DNA from: WHSW01 sp963740055
Lineage (GTDB): Bacteria > Actinomycetota > Thermoleophilia > Solirubrobacterales > 70-9
Direction of reading: 5' to 3'
DNA: 64,000 bases
Assembly: GCA_963740055.1 (NCBI GenBank)
Contig: CAVUCL010000005.1
Coordinates: 124,001-188,000, forward strand
The notes under the pieces were generated by a model. That model searched no databases, had not been told where the DNA came from, and saw only the letters and a program-made list of their open reading frames with translations. Position 1 is the first letter of the stretch, and each line of letters begins with the position of its first letter. Positions 59,057-64,000 of the stretch are shown here, in pieces. The position numbers were made by a program, and so were the translations under genes.

Positions 59057-60142
59057 TGCGGATCGCGGTCCTGCACCCGACCTATTGGCCGGAGGTGCGC
59101 CGCGGCTCCGAGCGCCTCGCCCACGACCTCGGCGTCGCGCTCGCCGCGCGCGGCCACCAGGTGAGCCTGCTCACGACCCACCTCGGCCGGCGGGCGGTCG
59201 CGGTCGAGGACGGGGTCCGGGTCGTGCGCGCGCGCCGGGTGCCGCCGCTCCCCGGGATGAGCTGGTACGACGAGTACGCCGGCGCGATCCCGGCGACCGT
59301 GCTCGGGCTCGCTCGCGGTCACTACGACCTCGCCCACGCGCTGCACCCGACCGACGCCTGGAGCGCGCGGCTCGCGCGGCGCGCCGGCGGGCCGCCCTAC
59401 GTGCTCTCGGTGCACGGGATCGTCGACCGCACCTACCTGGTCCGCCGTCGCCAGCGGCTCGAGAACCTCCGCGCCGCGGCCGACGGCGCCGCGGCGGTGA
59501 CCGCCCTCAGCATCGCCGCGGCCGAACCGCTGCGCCGCTACGCGCTCGCCGAGCCCGAGCTGCTGCCGGGCGGCGTCGTCGCCGCCGACTGGGCGGGCCC
59601 GGTCGAGCGACCGCCGGCCCCGACGCTGCTCTGCCCGGCGACGCTCGGCGATCCGCGCAAGCGGGGTGGGCTGCTGCTGGAGGCGTTCGCGCTCCTGCGC
59701 GAGCGGCTCCCGGATGCCCGGCTGGTGCTCGCCGGCGGCGCCGACCCGTTCTCCGGCGACGGGCCGGCGGCGCTCCCGGCCGGGGTCGAGGTCGCCGACC
59801 CGGGCTCGACCGCGGAGCTCGCCCGCGCCTACCGGGCCGCGACCGCGACCGTGCTGCCCTCGGTCGACGAGGCGTTCGGGCTCGTCCTGCTCGAGTCGCT
59901 GGCCGCCGGGACGCCGGTCGTCGCCGCGCGCTCGGGCGGCTGCGTCGACGTCGTCACCGACGGACGCGGTCGGGCGCCTGTTCGAGCCCGACGACGCCGC
60001 CGACCTGGCGCGGGCGATGGCGCAAGCCGTTGCGCTCGGCGACCAAGGGGACACCGTCGAAGCCTGTCGCGCTCACGCGGGCGCGTGGGAGTGGTCGCGG
60101 GTGGTGGAGCGCTACGAGGCCGTCTACGAGGCGGCCGTCTAG
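59056..60142 (+). CDS. Family 4 glycosyltransferase, apparent one-base frameshift at 59962-59965
   Basis: MRIAVLHPTYWPEVRRGSER opens a GT4 enzyme; HALHPTDAWSARLARRAGG, YVLSVHGIVDR, LLCPATLGDPRKRGGLLLEA, and the donor motif TVLPSVDEAFGLVLLESLAA with AGTPVVAARSGGCVDVVTDG follow. The rest (VGRLFEPDDAADLARAMAQA; WEWSRVVERYEAVYEAAV) is in the next frame. Removing one base in GGAC (59962-59965) restores DGAVGRLFEPDD. Total length is 3n+1. The break is after the active site, about 60 residues from the end, so a truncated protein might be partly folded. Lesion, error or frameshifting cannot be told apart here. Confidence 0.82.
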
Positions 60143-60849
60143 CCCTCGCGGCGCAGGAGCACGAGGCAGAACTGGGTCCGCTCGCCGCTCAGGCGCTCGA
60201 CCGCGAGCCCCGCCTCGACCGCGGTCGCGCGCAGGCGCCCGAGGTCGACCGCCGAGCCGCGCCAGGCGGGGTGCGACTGCCCGCCCGGCGCCCGCCCGCG
60301 GCGCGCGCCCAGCCAGGCCCGCAGGCGCCGCAGCGGCGGCGGCCGGCGGTGGACCTCGGGCGCGTCGGAGACCTGGAACGCGGCCCAGCCGCCGGCGCGC
60401 AGCACGCGGCCGATCTCGCGCACGTAGCCGAGCGTGAGCTCGGGATCGGGCAGGTGCTGAAAGACGACGTGCGAGAAGCAGCCATCGGCGCTCGCGTCGG
60501 CGATCGGTGCCAGCGAGCGGCCGTCGCCGAGCACCCACTCGACGTTCGCGAGCCCGGGGTTGTGCTCGCGGGCGAGCGCCAGCATCCGCTCGGAGACGTC
60601 GAGCGCCCGCACGCTCGCCGCCCGCGCGGCGAGCGGACGGGTCATGCGCCCGATCCCGCAGCCGATCTCGACCAGCGCATCGCCGGCGTCGATCCGGGCG
60701 CCGAGCTCGGCCAGGATCCGATCGAGCAGCTCCGGGCCTGCGGCCCAGAAGCGCTCGGCGTCCGCGGCGCCGTAGGCGAGCCGGTTGTCGACGAAGTAGA
60801 ACGCGTCCTCGTCGGCGCGGGCGTCCCAGAACTCGCGCATCTCGTTCAT
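60139..60849 (-). CDS. SAM-dependent methyltransferase
   Basis: The protein has 236 residues. REFWDARADEDAFYFVDNRL leads to motif I VEIGCGIGRMTRPLAARAAS, then VRALDVSERMLALAREH, GDGRSLAPIADASADGCFSH and VVFQHLPDPELTLGYVREIG, a class I Rossmann methyltransferase of the type found in O-antigen and glycan clusters. It is likely to modify the sugar product of this locus. Its 3' end overlaps the convergent glycosyltransferase by 4 bases. TAGCGT lies 10 bases upstream of the ATG. Confidence 0.87.
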   Translation of the reverse strand: MNEMREFWDARADEDAFYFVDNRLAYGAADAERFWAAGPELLDRILAELGARIDAGDALVEIGCGIGRMTRPLAARAASVRALDVSERMLALAREHNPGLANVEWVLGDGRSLAPIADASADGCFSHVVFQHLPDPELTLGYVREIGRVLRAGGWAAFQVSDAPEVHRRPPPLRRLRAWLGARRGRAPGGQSHPAWRGSAVDLGRLRATAVEAGLAVERLSGERTQFCLVLLRREG

Positions 60850-60898
60850 AGCGCCGCCGACGCTAGCCGCAAGCGCGACGTCTAGCGTTGTCGGCGGT

Positions 60899-61840
60899 TT
60901 GCCGGCAGCGAGCGTCATCGTTCCCGCCCGAAACGCGGCCTCGACCCTGGCGGCGACGCTGGCCGGGCTCGCCGCGCAGGAGACCGGCGCCGAGTTCGAG
61001 GTGATCGTCGTCGACGACGGCTCCGGCGACGAGACCGCCGCGATCGCGACCGGCGCCCCGATCGAGGTGCGGTTGGTGCGGACCGACGGCGCCGGGCCCG
61101 GGCCGGCCCGCAACGCCGGCGTCGCCGCGGCGAGCGCGCCGGCGCTCGCGTTCACCGACGCCGACTGCGTCCCGACGGCGGGCTGGCTCGACGCCGGCCT
61201 CGCCGCGCTCGCCGGTGCCGAGCTGGTCCAGGGCGCGGTGCGGGCCGACCCGGAGGCGGTCGCCGGCCCGTTCGACCGCACGCTCTGGGTCACCCGCGAG
61301 GCGGGCCTGTACGAGTGCGCGAGCCTGTTCTGTCGCCGCGAGCTCTTCGACCGGCTCGGCGGCTTCGAGGACTGGCTCGGGGCGCGGGTCGGCAAGCCGC
61401 TCGCCGAAGACGCCTGGTTCGGCTGGCGCGCGCGGCGCGCCGGTGCGCGGACCGCCTTCGCCCCCGAGGCGCTCGTCGATCACGCGGTCTTCGCTCGCGG
61501 CCCGGCCGAGTTCGTCGCCGAGCGCGCCCGGCTCGTCTACTTCCCGGCGATCGCGCGCCGGATGCCGGAGCTGCGGCGCAGCGCCTTCTTCGCCCGCGCC
61601 TTTCTCTCGCGCCGCTCGGCGGCCTTCGACGCGGCGCTCGCGGGCGTCGCCGCCGCGGCGGTCTCGCGCTCGCGGCTGCCGCTCGCCGCGGCGCTCCCCT
61701 GGGCGGCGATGGTCGGCGCGCGGGCGCTCCCACACGGCCGCCGCGCGCCGCTGGTCGCCGCCGCCGAGGCGGGCGCGGACGCGGTCGGGGCGGTCGCGCT
61801 CGCCGCCGGCAGCCTGCGGGCGCGGACGCTGTTGGTCTAG
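60899..61840 (+). CDS. Family 2 glycosyltransferase
   Basis: The protein has 313 residues from TTG 60899 (only start giving the family N-terminus). ASVIVPARNAASTLAATLAG, FEVIVVDDGSGDETAAIA, GPGPARNAGVAAASAPALAF, TDADCVPTAGWLDAGLAAL, CASLFCRRELFDRLGGFEDW and AEDAWFGWRARRAGARTAFA form a GT-A core. A C-terminal hydrophobic region (LPLAAALPWAAMVGARA) suggests membrane contact. Confidence 0.88.
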   Translation: MPAASVIVPARNAASTLAATLAGLAAQETGAEFEVIVVDDGSGDETAAIATGAPIEVRLVRTDGAGPGPARNAGVAAASAPALAFTDADCVPTAGWLDAGLAALAGAELVQGAVRADPEAVAGPFDRTLWVTREAGLYECASLFCRRELFDRLGGFEDWLGARVGKPLAEDAWFGWRARRAGARTAFAPEALVDHAVFARGPAEFVAERARLVYFPAIARRMPELRRSAFFARAFLSRRSAAFDAALAGVAAAAVSRSRLPLAAALPWAAMVGARALPHGRRAPLVAAAEAGADAVGAVALAAGSLRARTLLV

Positions 61841-61842
61841 CG

Positions 61843-63021
61843 ATGCGGGTCCTGACCGTCGGCAACATGTACCCGCCGCACCACCTCGGCGGCTACGAGC
61901 TGATGTGGCGGGCGAGCGTCGCCGACCTGCGCGCCGTCGGCCACGAGGTCGAGGTCCTGACCACCGACCACCGCGAGGCCGAGCCCGACCAGGGGATCGC
62001 CGAGGACCCGGGCGTGCGCCGCGAGCTGCGCTGGTACTGGCGCGAGCACGAGGTCCCGCGGCTCGGGCTGCGCGAGCGGCTGGCGCTCGAGCGCCACAAC
62101 CTCGCCGTCCTCGACCGGACGCTGGAGCGGTTCGAGCCCGACGCGATCTGCTGGTGGGCGATGGGCGGGATGTCGCTCTCGCTGCTCGAGCGCGCCCGGC
62201 GCGCCGGGGTGCCGGCGGTGGGCGTCGTCGTCGACGAATGGATGGTCTACGCGCCGCGGATTGACGGCTGGCAGCGGGCGCTTCGCACCCGGGCAGCGGC
62301 CCGGCTCGCCGCGGCGCTGAGCGGGATCCCGAGCCCGGTCGAGCTCGCCGGCGCCGCGCGCTGGCTGTTTGCGAGCGCCTACCTGCGCGAGCGCGCGCTC
62401 GCGATCGGGGTCGAGGTCGGCGCCGCCGAGGTCGTCCATCCCGGGATCGACTCCGAGCGCTTCGCGCCGGCGCCCGAGCGTCCCTGGTCGGGCGCCCTGC
62501 TCTGCCTCGGGCGGATCGACCCGCGCAAGGGGATCGAGACCGCCCTTCGCGCGCTCGCCTCGCTCTCCGACTGCCGCCTCGACGTGGTCGGCGCCGGCGA
62601 CCCCGTCCACCTCGCCGAGCTCGAACGCCTGGCCGACGAGCTCGGCGTCGCCGATCGGGTCTCGTTCGAGCGCCGCCCGCGGGAGCGGATCGCCGCCGCC
62701 TACGCGGAGGCGGACGCGCTTCTGTTCGGCGTCACCTGGCCGGAGCCGTTCGGGCTCGTCCCACTCGAGGCGATGGCGGTCGGGACGCCGGTGATCGCGA
62801 CCGCGACCGGCGGCTCGGGCGAGTACCTCGCCGACGGGCGCAACTGCGTCCGCGTCGCGCCCGGCGACCCGGACGAGCTCGCCGCCGCGGTCGAGCGCCT
62901 CGCCGCCGACCCCGAGCTGCGCGCGCGCCTGCGGGCCGGCGGCCTCGAGACCACCGCCGCCCACGACGAGCGCCGCTTCAACGCCGCGGTTCGCGGGACG
63001 CTCGAGCAGGTGGCGCGGTGA
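61843..63021 (+). CDS. Family 4 glycosyltransferase (GT-B)
   Basis: The protein has 392 residues. TVGNMYPPHHLGGYELMWRA, HEVEVLTTDHREAEP, AICWWAMGGMSLSLL, VGVVVDEWMVYAP, VVHPGIDSERFAPAPERPW, LLCLGRIDPRKGIETALRAL, VVGAGDPVHLAELERLADEL, and donor-binding LLFGVTWPEPFGLVPLEAMA (E-x7-E) followed by GTPVIATATGGSGEYLADGR. It starts 2 bases after the preceding gene and its stop overlaps the next start (GTGA). Confidence 0.91.
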   Translation: MRVLTVGNMYPPHHLGGYELMWRASVADLRAVGHEVEVLTTDHREAEPDQGIAEDPGVRRELRWYWREHEVPRLGLRERLALERHNLAVLDRTLERFEPDAICWWAMGGMSLSLLERARRAGVPAVGVVVDEWMVYAPRIDGWQRALRTRAAARLAAALSGIPSPVELAGAARWLFASAYLRERALAIGVEVGAAEVVHPGIDSERFAPAPERPWSGALLCLGRIDPRKGIETALRALASLSDCRLDVVGAGDPVHLAELERLADELGVADRVSFERRPRERIAAAYAEADALLFGVTWPEPFGLVPLEAMAVGTPVIATATGGSGEYLADGRNCVRVAPGDPDELAAAVERLAADPELRARLRAGGLETTAAHDERRFNAAVRGTLEQVAR

Positions 63022-63969
63022 GCGGTACGTCTGAGATCGCGGTCGCGGTCGTCTCCTTCAACACCCGCGAGCTGCTCGGGCGCTGCCTCGACTCGCTGCG
63101 CGCCGACGCCGAGGCCGGTCGCGCCCGGGTGACCGTGGTCGACAACGCCTCCGCACGACGGCTCGGCGGAGCTCGTCCGCGACTCCTACCCGTGGGCGGA
63201 GCTGATCGCCGAGACCCGCAACCTCGGCTTCGGCGCTGCGGTCGACCTGGTCGCCGAGCGCGCCGCCGAGCCCTGGCTCGCGGCCGCGAACGCCGACGTC
63301 GAGCTCGCCCCGGGGGCGCTCGCGGCGCTGCTCGAGGCGGGGCACGCGGACCCCGGCGCCGGCGCGCTCGCCCCCCGCCTCGTGCTCGCCGACGGGACCA
63401 CCCAGCACTCGGTGCACGCGTTCCCCAGTCTCGGGCTGGCGCTCGCCTTCAACAGCGGCCTCGCGCGAGCGGTGCCCGGGCTCGGCGAGCGGCTCGCGCT
63501 CGAGGGCCGCTGGGACCCGGAGCGCCCGCGCGCGGTCGACTGGGCCCACGGCGCCTTCCTGCTCCTGCGCCGCGAGGCGTTCGCCGCGGCCGGGGGCTTC
63601 GACCCGCAGCAGTGGATGTACGCCGAGGACCTCGACCTCTGCTGGCGGCTCGCCGGGGCGGGGTGGAGGACCCGCTACGTGCCCGCTGCACGGGTCGCGC
63701 ACGCCCACGCCGCCGCCACCCGCGAGGCGTTCGGCGACCAGCTCGAGCGGCGCCAGATGGACGCCGCCGCGGAGTGGATGGAGCGCCGGCGCGGGCGCGC
63801 GACCGCCCGCTCCTACGCGGCGATCAACGCCGCCGGCTGCGCGCTTCGCCTCGGCGTGCTGCGGGTCGCGGCGCCGCTCAGCGGGCGCGACCTCGGCGGG
63901 CGACGGGCGCTCGAGGCGCGCTATCTGCGCCTGCACCGGACGGCGATGCGGCGCGGCGGCGGGCGGTAG
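63018..63969 (+). CDS. Family 2 glycosyltransferase (rhamnosyltransferase-like), apparent frameshift near 63150-63155
   Basis: GTG 63018 begins AVAVVSFNTRELLGRCLDSL and RVTVVDNAS. After GCCTCCG (about 63148-63155) the homology continues in the next frame: DGSAELVRDSYPWAELIAET, RNLGFGAAVDLVAERAAEPW, AANADVELAPGALAALL, VDWAHGAFLLLRREAFAAAG and GFDPQQWMYAEDLDLCWRLA. Total length is 3n+1 (one surplus base). The break precedes the metal-binding and catalytic segments, so without correction or frameshifting the product is dead. It is homologous to the intact gene at 52359-53237. Confidence 0.82.
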
Positions 63970-63972
63970 CTT
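63967..63972 (+). promoter_or_regulatory. Putative -10 element (TAGCTT) for a gene leaving the window
   Basis: It overlaps the preceding stop codon and lies exactly 7 bases before GTG 63980, the spacing recurrent in this window. Confidence 0.38.
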
Positions 63973-63979
63973 GACCGGC

Positions 63980-64000
63980 GTGGCCGCCCAGAGCACAGCC
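63980..64000 (+). CDS. Possible start of a further gene, cut by the window edge
   Basis: GTG followed by six codons (MAAQSTA) runs off the window. Support is only positional: the TAGCTT hexamer 7 bases upstream and the operon direction. No function can be suggested. Confidence 0.3.

Overview
The window is very GC-rich, gene-dense chromosomal DNA with few and short intergenic gaps. It looks like an actinobacterium, most plausibly of the Thermoleophilia/Solirubrobacterales type. This is inferred from the carD-ispD-ispF-cysS-rlmB neighbourhood (also the mycobacterial order) running into a Spo0H-like sigma factor, from RskA-type anti-sigma and TadE-like genes, and from the GC bias. No rRNA, phage, transposase or CRISPR was seen. 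The only RNA gene found is tRNA-Thr(TGT).

Layout. 0-11.5 kb: end of carD, ispD, a DUF389 membrane protein diverging from a PHP phosphatase, ispF, an acyl-CoA ligase, a basic SAP/Rho-N-like protein, a reverse-strand lipid cluster (SRPBCC, acyltransferase, SCP2-alpha/beta hydrolase), cysS, rlmB, sigH-like, tRNA-Thr. 11.5-21 kb: an iron-type alcohol dehydrogenase starting two bases after the tRNA, a PlsC-GpsA fusion, two ECF sigma modules, a methyltransferase, a rhomboid protease, a BtuF-like binding protein, pterin dehydratase and a UDP-GlcNAc 2-epimerase. 21-29.8 kb: DUF47-Pit phosphate uptake, a large polytopic membrane protein, then a TadE-TadE-(TadG/VanY/SLT) cluster whose last gene is frameshifted. 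29.8-33 kb: fcl-gmd-cupredoxin and an enoyl-CoA hydratase. 33-48 kb: uvrC, two glycosyltransferases, rapZ, an ABC-2 transporter, and a tightly overlapped glycolytic operon gap-pgk-tpiA-gpmI ending in a paralogue of the polytopic protein, then hsp20 and tgt. 48-54 kb: a Ser/Thr kinase coupled to a lipoprotein, a metallophosphoesterase, an M48 protease, a glycosyltransferase and a sugar epimerase. 54-64 kb: argS (frameshifted) and a cell-surface glycan cluster of six glycosyltransferases plus a methyltransferase; two of the glycosyltransferases carry frameshifts.

How it works together: the housekeeping blocks supply isoprenoid precursors, charged tRNA, central carbon flux and phosphate. Interleaved genes build the envelope: phosphatidic acid synthesis, GDP-fucose, UDP-ManNAc and glycan assembly, and peptidoglycan remodelling near Tad-like pseudopilins.

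Two expression features recur. Many genes that start a transcription unit have a TAnnnT hexamer 6-8 bases before the start codon and no Shine-Dalgarno, which is the signature of leaderless mRNA. Many downstream genes overlap the previous stop by four bases (ATGA, GTGA, TTGA), and three genes appear to have only a CTG start. Four forward-strand genes (vanY/SLT, argS and two glycosyltransferases) each carry exactly one surplus base; sequence error or recent lesion cannot be separated from programmed shifting by reading alone.
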